Below, piece after piece: positions 16,627 to 23,962 of a stretch of DNA of 64,000 nt. Source of the DNA: Flavobacteriales bacterium. GTDB lineage: Bacteria; Bacteroidota; Bacteroidia; Flavobacteriales; Flavobacteriaceae. The stretch is from contig JACJYY010000005.1 of assembly GCA_020635875.1 (NCBI GenBank), forward strand, positions 253,342-317,341, written 5' to 3'. Both the position numbers and the translations under genes were made by a program. The notes below the pieces were generated by a model that had not been told where the DNA came from, ran no database searches, and saw nothing but the letters and a program-made list of their open reading frames with translations. Numbering within the stretch: position 1 is the first letter of the stretch; each line of letters starts with the position of its first letter.

Positions 16627-18897
16627 CTACCTTATTATCATAATTTTTTTAGTTTCTGTCTCACCAGAAGGTGAGGCAATAAATACCAAATAAACACCAC
16701 TGGCGACTGGTCTCTCGCCAAAAATAGAACCGTCCCACAAAAGAGTTCCTCCTTCGGCTGTTGCTTGATGCACAAGATTGCCTGAAACATCTGTTATTTT
16801 GATATTAGATTGATCTTCTAAGCCACTTATCTTTATAGCTCCTTTGTAATGAGGCCTAACAGGATTTGGGTAAACCAAAACTTTATTTAAACTCTCGTTT
16901 GAACCCGTCACATTAGAATTAAAAGAAACCATCCCTCTTTCTGTAGCAATGAACAATTCTCCTGTAGAAGGATTCATTTCTAAATCCAAAATATTATTAC
17001 TAGGAAGAGGAGAGTTTGATACGGTAAAGTGATGAATAGTTTTTTGCCCATTAGATGACACATAAAACAATCCTGAACCAACTGTAGCAACCCACTTACG
17101 ATTAGCTCCATCAACTACTATATCAGAAATGAACTGTTCGTAAAGCAGCTCTTGAGCTAATCCATCATCCAATATCACAATATTGTCTGCGGACAATTGT
17201 CCACTAGACATAAACAAATCAACATTACTAAGTACTCGCAAGCCACTAGTTGTTCCAATCCAGAGTTGATTACTATGATCAATTGCTATGGAACGTACAT
17301 CATTAGATGGCAGATTACCATTTCCTCCTCCCGTTTTTAACTGTTTGGGAAAACTACCTCTCGCCTCATTAAACCCTAATAAACCGTCTGTGTTAGAACA
17401 CACCCATTTCGTATCGTTTTTGTCAACTATTAAACCTCCGTAACTTGTATCAAATGGAGCTTCCCTATCCAACACATAACTGCTCCAAGTATCATTTTTT
17501 AAATCGTATTTTTTAAGTCCTTTTTCAACAAAGGAGTTATTTACCCACAAATTGCCCTCAGAATCAAAATCAGAACCATTGATTCGGATATCCACATAAT
17601 CGGGAGATCCAAAAATCAATGTCTCTAATCCACTATTGTCTTTGTCAAATAATTTAACAACGTTTCCGTCTAAGACTTCTACCAAACCTGAAAAAAAAGA
17701 ACTCAGAAATACATGATTTTCATTTTGTGGATCGATTGCTGCCCGCACTATAGACTTGGCCTCTTTCAAAGAACTGTAGGGTATCTCTCCCCAATCTTTT
17801 GAGCTATAATTAAAATAGCTTACGCTTAATTCGTCTAATGGGTAAGGGTTATATCCTGCCGTATGATCTCCATAAACGACCCATAATTTATCTGCTGAAT
17901 GAGTCAAAGAAAAAATACTATTTTGCAACGGTCCTGATGGCAAAATAGTATCAACCGTTTGCCCTGAGGATAAATCATACACCACAACTCCTTGACTTTT
18001 TGTACCTACATATATCTTCCTACCCATAATTACTCCGCCTGTAAAAATCTGATCTTGACTTGCTTCTATCCTTCTCACCAATTGGAAAGATCTATCAAAC
18101 AATAGAATTTCTTTCTCTGCGATAATTACTAAATTTTCATCATTTTCAACACTCCCTTGTATATCACTCTGAGTTTTTCCAATTACGCCAAAATTAGAAC
18201 CATCAAAGGACAGTAAATTATTATCCGAAGTTGAAGCAATTATAATATTTCTAAAAACAATAATATCCCTTAAATACCCATCAGTAAGGGTAGTCCACTG
18301 TGAATAATCTACCTTAGCATTATTGGATAGTGGAATATACTTAATACCTTCATCCAAAGTCGCTGCATATACCATTTGATCCCTTATAGCTAACTGCTGG
18401 ACTGACACTTCAGCACCATTATTTCCGATGAAATAAGTGTCTTTAACTACCTCTTTATCTATATCAAACTCAACTATTCCAAAATCACAAGAGACATATA
18501 AACTCCCGTCATACTCGTAAAAATTATTAATTTTCTTTTTGTTAGAAGTAATAGTTAATTTATCCCTTATATCAACAATACTTTTAATTTGACCTTGACC
18601 TATTATCTGGAGTAAACCATTGGTATAACCAACAAAAGTTTTTTCAAATACTGTACTCGTATATGTAGTTGAAATTTGCTCTCCCGACAACCCCTCTAAA
18701 GTAGTGATAGTTTTAGTTTCGTTCGACGACTTATCGACAGTAAATAATGTGTTTTCTGAAGCAGCTATTATAGATTCCTTCGAGACTGATAATGAAGATA
18801 TAGAGTTATAGGAAAAATAACCCTTCCAAACACTTTCTTGAGCTTGAACAAGCGGCATCAAAAAAAATGTTATAGCCAGTATACAGTATTTGTTCAT
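16627..18897 (-). CDS. porZ: PorZ-like T9SS protein (beta-propeller with type A sorting domain)
   Basis: The 756-residue protein has a signal peptide (about 1-19), two seven-bladed-propeller-like regions built from two-component-regulator-propeller repeats (WIGTTSGLRVLSN, ATERGMVSF), and a C-terminal T9SS type A domain beginning VLVYPNPVRPHYKG. The opening (WKGYFSYNSISSLSVSKESI) and overall order match PorZ, which in Porphyromonas gingivalis sits on the surface with PorU, PorV and PorQ and hands anionic LPS to the sorting protease. I rely on architecture, not an alignment; an ordinary propeller surface protein is the alternative. No other attachment-complex gene is adjacent. Confidence 0.75.
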   Translation of the reverse strand: MNKYCILAITFFLMPLVQAQESVWKGYFSYNSISSLSVSKESIIAASENTLFTVDKSSNETKTITTLEGLSGEQISTTYTSTVFEKTFVGYTNGLLQIIGQGQIKSIVDIRDKLTITSNKKKINNFYEYDGSLYVSCDFGIVEFDIDKEVVKDTYFIGNNGAEVSVQQLAIRDQMVYAATLDEGIKYIPLSNNAKVDYSQWTTLTDGYLRDIIVFRNIIIASTSDNNLLSFDGSNFGVIGKTQSDIQGSVENDENLVIIAEKEILLFDRSFQLVRRIEASQDQIFTGGVIMGRKIYVGTKSQGVVVYDLSSGQTVDTILPSGPLQNSIFSLTHSADKLWVVYGDHTAGYNPYPLDELSVSYFNYSSKDWGEIPYSSLKEAKSIVRAAIDPQNENHVFLSSFFSGLVEVLDGNVVKLFDKDNSGLETLIFGSPDYVDIRINGSDFDSEGNLWVNNSFVEKGLKKYDLKNDTWSSYVLDREAPFDTSYGGLIVDKNDTKWVCSNTDGLLGFNEARGSFPKQLKTGGGNGNLPSNDVRSIAIDHSNQLWIGTTSGLRVLSNVDLFMSSGQLSADNIVILDDGLAQELLYEQFISDIVVDGANRKWVATVGSGLFYVSSNGQKTIHHFTVSNSPLPSNNILDLEMNPSTGELFIATERGMVSFNSNVTGSNESLNKVLVYPNPVRPHYKGAIKISGLEDQSNIKITDVSGNLVHQATAEGGTLLWDGSIFGERPVASGVYLVFIASPSGETETKKIMIIR

Positions 18898-18977
18898 CTC
18901 TTGTTATTAAATTCTTTCTTTAAAAGCTAGGCTGTTTTTGTTCTTACAAACTTCATGAATATTTTTCATAATACCTA

Positions 18978-19008
18978 CAAACTTATCATCTACTTATATA
19001 CAGTCCAA
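18978..19008 (-). promoter_or_regulatory. Candidate promoter of the PorZ-like gene
   Basis: On the minus strand TAAGTTTG (18978-18985) matches the flavobacterial -7 element TAnnTTTG, with TTG at 19006-19008 about 20 bases upstream. The predicted leader is about 75 bases. The call rests on consensus matching only. Confidence 0.4.
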
Positions 19009-19056
19009 CTCAATTAAATAAACTTTAGAATCTGTAATTTTAAAATTGGGCATAAA

Positions 19057-19086
19057 AAAAGACGTAAACTAAATTTTACGTCTTTT
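19057..19086 (-). terminator. Terminator of the PID-CTERM-like gene pair
   Basis: A perfect 12-bp stem (AAAAGACGTAAA / TTTACGTCTTTT) with a 6-base loop overlaps the stop codon of the 49-residue ORF. It runs into a T tract on the minus strand. It ends the two-gene unit of small proteins. Confidence 0.75.
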
Positions 19087-19218
19087 AAATTTTAATATGT
19101 ATATCAATACCCCTATAAATAGCAACATATAAATCCATCCATCCACAGCTAAACCTGGAGGTGGAGGCGTAGGTGGAGGAGGAAAATTAGATTGTAGCAC
19201 AAGTAATATTGTTCCCAT
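19069..19218 (-). CDS. Small PID-CTERM-like membrane protein (49 aa), copy 2
   Basis: This is a short ORF read by hand on the minus strand. Its 49 residues start MGTILLVLQSNF, then a proline-rich hinge PPPPTPPPPGLAVDGW, one hydrophobic segment (about 27-41) and a basic tail KFKRRKI. This hinge, then a D/G pair, then a membrane helix, then a basic end resembles the C-terminal sorting signals called PID-CTERM in Bacteroidota, here as a whole tiny protein with a weak or absent signal peptide. It starts 3 bases after the stop of the similar ORF upstream. Function is unknown. The pairing with a paralogue and the terminator argue that it is real. Confidence 0.6.
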   Translation of the reverse strand: MGTILLVLQSNFPPPPTPPPPGLAVDGWIYMLLFIGVLIYILKFKRRKI

Positions 19219-19220
19219 GT

Positions 19221-19373
19221 TTATATTTTGCCTTTTTTTATTACAAGATAAAACCCATAAAAAACCCCAACCATTAATAACAGGATAAGTCCAAAATCAA
19301 TTGGAATACCTGGCGGTGGTGGTGGATCATCTGTTGGCGGTGGTGGCATGACAGGAAAATATTTCTGCAACAT
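19221..19373 (-). CDS. Small PID-CTERM-like membrane protein (50 aa), copy 1
   Basis: The frame is open to 19472, but the ATG at 19373 is preferred: a promoter-like TATATTTG lies at 19416-19423, so transcripts should begin near 19410, and the resulting 50 residues match the 49-residue paralogue just downstream. The protein reads MLQKYFPV, a hinge MPPPPTDDPPPPPGIPIDFG, one hydrophobic segment (about 29-45) and a basic end KKGKI. The PGIPID hinge, membrane helix and basic tail fit the PID-CTERM pattern of Bacteroidota. There is no cargo domain, which is odd for a sorting signal. The function is unknown; it might be a small membrane peptide rather than a sorted protein. Confidence 0.65.
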   Translation of the reverse strand: MLQKYFPVMPPPPTDDPPPPPGIPIDFGLILLLMVGVFYGFYLVIKKGKI

Positions 19374-19415
19374 CAACACCTTTATAATAAAGTTACTAAA
19401 AAAAACCATCGAGCA

Positions 19416-19446
19416 CAAATATATATATTTTTTTATCAACACAACA
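19416..19446 (-). promoter_or_regulatory. Candidate promoter of the PID-CTERM-like pair
   Basis: On the minus strand TATATTTG (19416-19423) matches TAnnTTTG perfectly, and a TTG about 18 bases upstream gives the expected -33 element. It places the transcript start close to 19410 and supports the downstream start codon for the first small ORF. Confidence 0.55.
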
Positions 19447-19531
19447 CTACAAAGTAGGCAAGATAACAACAACCTAACAAAGCAACTCTATATTTTTAAT
19501 AGAAAAAAACTATGCGCGCGCACAATTCCTC

Positions 19532-20521
19532 TTATACCATCTGTTTGTCAATTAGATACTGTGCTATCTGAACAGCATTAGTTGCGGCTCCTTTTCTCAA
19601 ATTGTCAGCTACACACCATAAATTCAATGCATTTTTAATACTGTCATCTCGTCTAATTCTTCCCACAAAAACCTCATCCTTACCATGTGCAGTTAAGGGC
19701 ATAGGATATAATAGATTTTGAGGGTCATCTTGTACCACAACTCCAGGCATCTCAGACAATAATCGTCTTACCTCCTCCAAATCAAAATCGTTTTCAAACT
19801 CAATATTAATAGACTCTGAATGCCCTCCCATAGTCGGTATACGTACAGTAGTCGCTGTTACTTTTATGCCGTCATCAGACAGAATTTTATTGGTCTCTTT
19901 TATCATTTTAATTTCCTCCTTTGTGTAACCATTTTCTTGAAAAACATCAATATGAGGCAATACGTTTAAATCAATTCTATAAGGATATACTTTTTTTCCT
20001 TCGATTCCTGCTCTTTCTTCCATTAGTTGATCTACAGCTGCCTTCCCAGTTCCCGTAACAGATTGATAAGTAGAAACAACAACCCTTTTGATTTTATATT
20101 TATCATGAAGAGGTTTAAGTACAACAACCATTTGTATAGTCGAACAATTCGGGTTTGCAATAATCTTATCGTCTTTGGTCAACTCGCTAGCATTTACTTC
20201 TGGAACCACCAATTTTTTAGTTGGATCCATTCTCCATGCTGAAGAATTATCAATCACTGTTGTGCCAGCTTCAGCAAAAAGCGGAGCAATTTCTAAAGAA
20301 GTTCCTCCTCCTGCAGAAAAAATGGCAATTTCTGGCTTTTTAGCAATGGCTGTCTGATAGTTTACCACACTATATTCTTTCCCATTAAACGTCACCTTTT
20401 TACCAACTGATCGCTCTGAAGCAACAGGAATTAATTCATCTACAATTACATTTCTTTCTTCCAATACTTTTAGTATTTCTCCACCAACAAGACCAGTGGC
20501 TCCTACAACTGCTATTTTCAT
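19532..20521 (-). CDS. asd: Aspartate-semialdehyde dehydrogenase
   Basis: Asd reduces aspartyl phosphate to aspartate semialdehyde on the route to lysine/diaminopimelate, threonine and methionine. The 329-residue protein opens with the NADP loop VVGATGLVGGE (about 5-15). The catalytic cysteine is C126 in ANPNCSTIQM and the catalytic histidine is H234 in MGGHSESIN. Length and motifs fit the common bacterial class. The product feeds peptidoglycan precursors used by enzymes such as MurF-Alr, encoded about 6 kb away. Confidence 0.96.
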   Translation of the reverse strand: MKIAVVGATGLVGGEILKVLEERNVIVDELIPVASERSVGKKVTFNGKEYSVVNYQTAIAKKPEIAIFSAGGGTSLEIAPLFAEAGTTVIDNSSAWRMDPTKKLVVPEVNASELTKDDKIIANPNCSTIQMVVVLKPLHDKYKIKRVVVSTYQSVTGTGKAAVDQLMEERAGIEGKKVYPYRIDLNVLPHIDVFQENGYTKEEIKMIKETNKILSDDGIKVTATTVRIPTMGGHSESINIEFENDFDLEEVRRLLSEMPGVVVQDDPQNLLYPMPLTAHGKDEVFVGRIRRDDSIKNALNLWCVADNLRKGAATNAVQIAQYLIDKQMV

Positions 20522-20555
20522 GATTTCAATATTTTGACTGTTATTAATTTGTGTA

Positions 20556-20563
20556 CAAATGTA
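20556..20563 (-). promoter_or_regulatory. Candidate asd promoter -7 element
   Basis: TACATTTG on the minus strand matches TAnnTTTG and lies about 35 bases before the asd start codon. No convincing -33 element was fixed. Confidence 0.4.
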
Positions 20564-20596
20564 CTATTTAAAAAACCTAAAAATCACTGAAGCACA

Positions 20597-20638
20597 AAAA
20601 ACCACAATATGTTATAAATATAACATATTGTGGTTTTT
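20597..20638 (-). terminator. Terminator of the first amylase gene
   Basis: This is a perfect 20-bp stem (left arm 20597-20616, right arm 20619-20638) with a 2-base loop, closed by A5/T5 at its base. It lies 34 bases past the amylase stop codon on the minus strand. Confidence 0.8.
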
Positions 20639-20671
20639 AATTATTGCTTCTTAGTACAAAACGAAGTTCTC

Positions 20672-23600
20672 TTACTTCTTTATCAACTTAATTGTTTGAA
20701 TTGAATCTTTAGTAGAAACAACAGCATAATACAATCCTGGAGCTAATTGAGTTCCATCAACAACATCAGAAGATGTTTCAATTACAACTTTTCCTGATAC
20801 ATCCATAACAGAAACAAAAATAACATCTTGACTAGAAGAAATATTCCATATCCCAGAAGAAGGGTTTGGAAATATTTGAACTGCAACTAAATCACTATTG
20901 AAGTTGAAATCAGACAAAGACATGCCATTATTCACAGTAAAACTATATTCACCTGTAGTCTTATTAAAAGTAACATCATAAGTACCAGCAGTCACAACAA
21001 TATTATCACCATCTGCAACTCCTGTTCCTGCTGGAAAAGCAGCAGAACCCCAATTAACCGTCCAAGCATCATCCTGACGGAACTTAGCTTCACCATCCAA
21101 GAGCGTTACTGTGCCTGTATAAATCACACCATCAGAAGAACTCAAATCAATATCTGTTGTCCATTGTGTAGCTGTATCAGCAGAAGTTGCCGAACCAATT
21201 ATACCCACATCAGCATATGTTCCTCCACCTGTATTGCCTCCATTGTTTCCACCAGTATTACCACCTGAAGAAGAGGTAAAAGAATAGGCTCCTGTTGACT
21301 TATTAAAAGTAACATCATAGGTACCAGCGGTTACAACAATATTATCTCCATCAGCAACTCCCGTTCCTGTTGGAAAAGCGGCTGAACCCCAGTTAATTGT
21401 CCAAGCATCATCCTGACGGAATTTAGCTTCACCATCCAATAGCGTTACTGTACCTGTATAAGTTACACCATCAGTAGAGCTCAAATCAATATCTGTTGTC
21501 CATTGTGTAGCTGTATCAGCAGAAGTTGCCGAACCAATTAATCCAATATCAGTATACGTTCCGCCTCCTGTATTGCCTCCATTGTTTCCTCCGTTATTTC
21601 CACCATTGTTTCCTCCATTGTTTCCTCCAGTAGAAGTAAAGGCATAAGCACCTGTATCCTTATTGAATGTAACATCATAACTACCTGCTGTTACTGGAAT
21701 ATTAGATTGTGAATCCGCAACGCCTGTTCCTGTCGGAAAATCAGCAGAACCCCAGTTTACAGCCCAAGCATCGTCTTGACGGAATTTAACCTCTCCATCA
21801 ATTAAAGTAATATTTAAAGTATAATTGATACCGTCAGTAGTACTCATATCAACATCACTAGCCCATAGTGTACCCTCTATAGCACTCCCAATTAATCCAA
21901 TCGAAGCATAAGTACCTCCTGTGTTACCTCCGTTATTTCCGCCATTATTACCTCCAGTTTCACAAGCTCCAACAGTATAATCTGTTGCTCCAGCACATTG
22001 GGCTTTACAGGCGTTTGCATAAGTCACACCATTAGCACAAACTTGTTGTTCATCTGCTTCACATGGACATGCTGCCACTTCTTCGAAGTTATATTCACGA
22101 GTGTTATAATCAAATGTAACGGTATAAGTTCCAGCAACCACAGGGATATTAGAAGATGAATCTAAAGCCCCAACACCTGATGGAAACTGAGATCCTCCCC
22201 AGTTTGCTGCCCAATCTGCATTGGCTCTAAATTTAACTGGACCACCTACAAAATCATAAGAGTCTAAACGGTATTTCCCATCACCCAATTTTACCATGGC
22301 CACGTCAGTTTCCCAATCTGAAATACCAGTACCAATCATACTTACCGTTATTTCTGCTTCTGTAGGTTTGGATGGTGTTGAGATAGTTTTCTTCGACCAT
22401 ACTTTATAGCCATTACCAGATGCATTTTCAATCCAATCTCCTAATGGTGCTGATAAATCCGCCCCTAACTTGACTGCAACTGTTGCGTCCGCACCGTATG
22501 ATGGGCTGATATGTGCTTCATAAGTACCACCTGATTGATAAATATTAACTTGACTCCAGGCATTAATTCCGTTTTGCTTTCTTACCGCAACTAATTTGTT
22601 AATCGCTTCTTGATGATCTCCATATGTTCTTGATACTCCATCTTTTAACCAAGTTCCTCCGTAATAATGTGGACCAAATACAATTGGGATTCCAGGATGC
22701 GTTAAGGTATAGGCATAACCCATTTCAACGTCATAATCATCAGTATAGGTATCATGAACAAATGTGTCGTGATTATCTAAAAATGTCACCGCTTTATCAT
22801 CATAACCTGACCTACCAGCTAAACCAGGCATACGTCCTCCTGCATTTAAGGCTCCAAAACTTTTATTTTTAAATGCCCCTGAAAAAGTATAATATAAAGC
22901 AAAATCAAATGCCCCTGTTGTTTGATCAGCACCATTAATCCAATTGATTAAAGTATCGGCATTCCCATCCCAATATTCACCTACAGAATAATACGGTTGA
23001 CTTGACTGATTGTACATTCCAAAGTAGTAGGCAGAAAATCCTTTAGCCACATCCCAACGCCATCCTTTATAACCCAATTCTTTTAAAAGACGTAAATATT
23101 CCTTTACACCTTCTTGCACTACTGTGCTCGTATGATCTAAATCTCTACTGCCGCTAAAATCATCTCCTGTATCGTTTCCTCCTGTAGGCCTACATCCATC
23201 ATACTGTGCTGTCTGTAAATACCCCCCATCATCATTGTAAACAATGGCTTCACATCCCCACTCTGGTTCTGTAAAGTCTGTCCAACCTGTAGTTCCATTA
23301 CGGTGATTTACAACAATATCCGCAATAGGGTACATTTGTAAGGCATTGAACTTATCCAGCATGGCCTTTAATTGAGCCTCGCTTCCCCAACTTGTTTGCG
23401 AGAAATTATACAGTTTTGTTGGTAGATAACCAACCCCTCCTGTTGACTGACTTGGAGGTGGAAACCATAACATATCAAATCCAGCTTCACTTAGATAATC
23501 CGCTTGATTTAGATAATAGTTGTAAAGTCCTCCTGCTGCCGCAATACGAGGTTGTTGATATTCGTCCCAACCAAATGTTTGGAACATTACATCATTTTTA

Positions 23601-23707
23601 GGATCCGAATCTTTAATGGCATTCTGTGCTTGGGAAACTGAACTCACTCCTAACAAAAGTCCAGCAGTCAACAAACACGCCTTTTTCCAAAGTAATTTTC
23701 TGACCAT
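20672..23707 (-). CDS. Secreted GH13 alpha-amylase, multimodular, T9SS type A
   Basis: The 1011-residue protein has a signal peptide (about 1-28) and a GH13 catalytic barrel (about 36-440). GH13 motifs are intact: ADIVVNHR, GWRWDVAKGF (nucleophile D219), SVGEYWDG (acid/base E244), FLDNHDT (D314). The opening (VMFQTFGWDEY, FPPPSQS, GYLPTKLY) resembles plant-type GH13_6 enzymes. Next come a SusE/SusF-like module (about 450-543), a Kazal-like domain (C547-C582), then three more SusF-like modules (about 600-692, 720-812, 833-924) joined by Gly/Asn linkers, and a T9SS domain from FPNPSSG. The last two modules are nearly identical. It likely hydrolyses extracellular starch-like glucans. A related gene lies upstream. 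Confidence 0.93.
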   Translation of the reverse strand: MVRKLLWKKACLLTAGLLLGVSSVSQAQNAIKDSDPKNDVMFQTFGWDEYQQPRIAAAGGLYNYYLNQADYLSEAGFDMLWFPPPSQSTGGVGYLPTKLYNFSQTSWGSEAQLKAMLDKFNALQMYPIADIVVNHRNGTTGWTDFTEPEWGCEAIVYNDDGGYLQTAQYDGCRPTGGNDTGDDFSGSRDLDHTSTVVQEGVKEYLRLLKELGYKGWRWDVAKGFSAYYFGMYNQSSQPYYSVGEYWDGNADTLINWINGADQTTGAFDFALYYTFSGAFKNKSFGALNAGGRMPGLAGRSGYDDKAVTFLDNHDTFVHDTYTDDYDVEMGYAYTLTHPGIPIVFGPHYYGGTWLKDGVSRTYGDHQEAINKLVAVRKQNGINAWSQVNIYQSGGTYEAHISPSYGADATVAVKLGADLSAPLGDWIENASGNGYKVWSKKTISTPSKPTEAEITVSMIGTGISDWETDVAMVKLGDGKYRLDSYDFVGGPVKFRANADWAANWGGSQFPSGVGALDSSSNIPVVAGTYTVTFDYNTREYNFEEVAACPCEADEQQVCANGVTYANACKAQCAGATDYTVGACETGGNNGGNNGGNTGGTYASIGLIGSAIEGTLWASDVDMSTTDGINYTLNITLIDGEVKFRQDDAWAVNWGSADFPTGTGVADSQSNIPVTAGSYDVTFNKDTGAYAFTSTGGNNGGNNGGNNGGNNGGNTGGGTYTDIGLIGSATSADTATQWTTDIDLSSTDGVTYTGTVTLLDGEAKFRQDDAWTINWGSAAFPTGTGVADGDNIVVTAGTYDVTFNKSTGAYSFTSSSGGNTGGNNGGNTGGGTYADVGIIGSATSADTATQWTTDIDLSSSDGVIYTGTVTLLDGEAKFRQDDAWTVNWGSAAFPAGTGVADGDNIVVTAGTYDVTFNKTTGEYSFTVNNGMSLSDFNFNSDLVAVQIFPNPSSGIWNISSSQDVIFVSVMDVSGKVVIETSSDVVDGTQLAPGLYYAVVSTKDSIQTIKLIKK
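20936..21211 (-). repeat. Duplicated amylase module, copy B
   Basis: This segment encodes the fourth SusF-like module (about residues 833-924). Much of it repeats 21272-21550 base for base, including the stretch encoding GEAKFRQDDAWT. The similarity points to recent internal duplication. Confidence 0.75.
21272..21550 (-). repeat. Duplicated amylase module, copy A
   Basis: This segment encodes the third SusF-like module (about residues 720-812) and is the close partner of 20936-21211. The flanking Gly/Asn linkers, made of GGNN units, are themselves short tandem repeats and could promote slippage or recombination. Confidence 0.75.
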
Positions 23708-23735
23708 AACGTTAAAATTTTGAATTGTCTAACCT

Positions 23736-23743
23736 CAAATATA
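23736..23743 (-). promoter_or_regulatory. Candidate promoter -7 element, first amylase
   Basis: TATATTTG on the minus strand is an exact TAnnTTTG match about 29 bases before the start codon. It sits in the loop of a small CCTC/GAGG inverted repeat. The -33 element is not clear. Confidence 0.45.
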
Positions 23744-23911
23744 GAGGTGATTTTTGATATTTCCGAACTTTACATTTAAGATTATTATGATATTTCCAAC
23801 GTTTTCGTAAACCTTAAAAGAGAAATTCCTTTAAATTCCTGACATTAGGACATTTTTAAGAAACAACAGCTAGACGAGTTAATCTTTTGTTAAATGTGAT
23901 TTTTCGCATAA

Positions 23912-23940
23912 AAAAAGGTGCTAAACACTAGCACCTTTTT
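23912..23940 (-). terminator. Terminator of the second amylase gene
   Basis: An 11-bp perfect stem (AAAAAGGTGCT / AGCACCTTTTT) with a 7-base loop lies 22 bases past the stop codon, with a T tract on the minus strand. Confidence 0.8.
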
Positions 23941-23962
23941 AAAATAACTTATGTTAGGTTGG

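Noticed and set aside
19373..19472. Longer start for the first PID-CTERM-like ORF (83 residues).
   Set aside because: The predicted promoter lies inside that extension, and the paralogue supports the shorter protein.
20940..21990. Regular short repeats with a spacer-like look, considered as a CRISPR array.
   Set aside because: The repeats are in frame, encode Gly/Asn linkers and SusF-like modules, and vary in length. No array structure.
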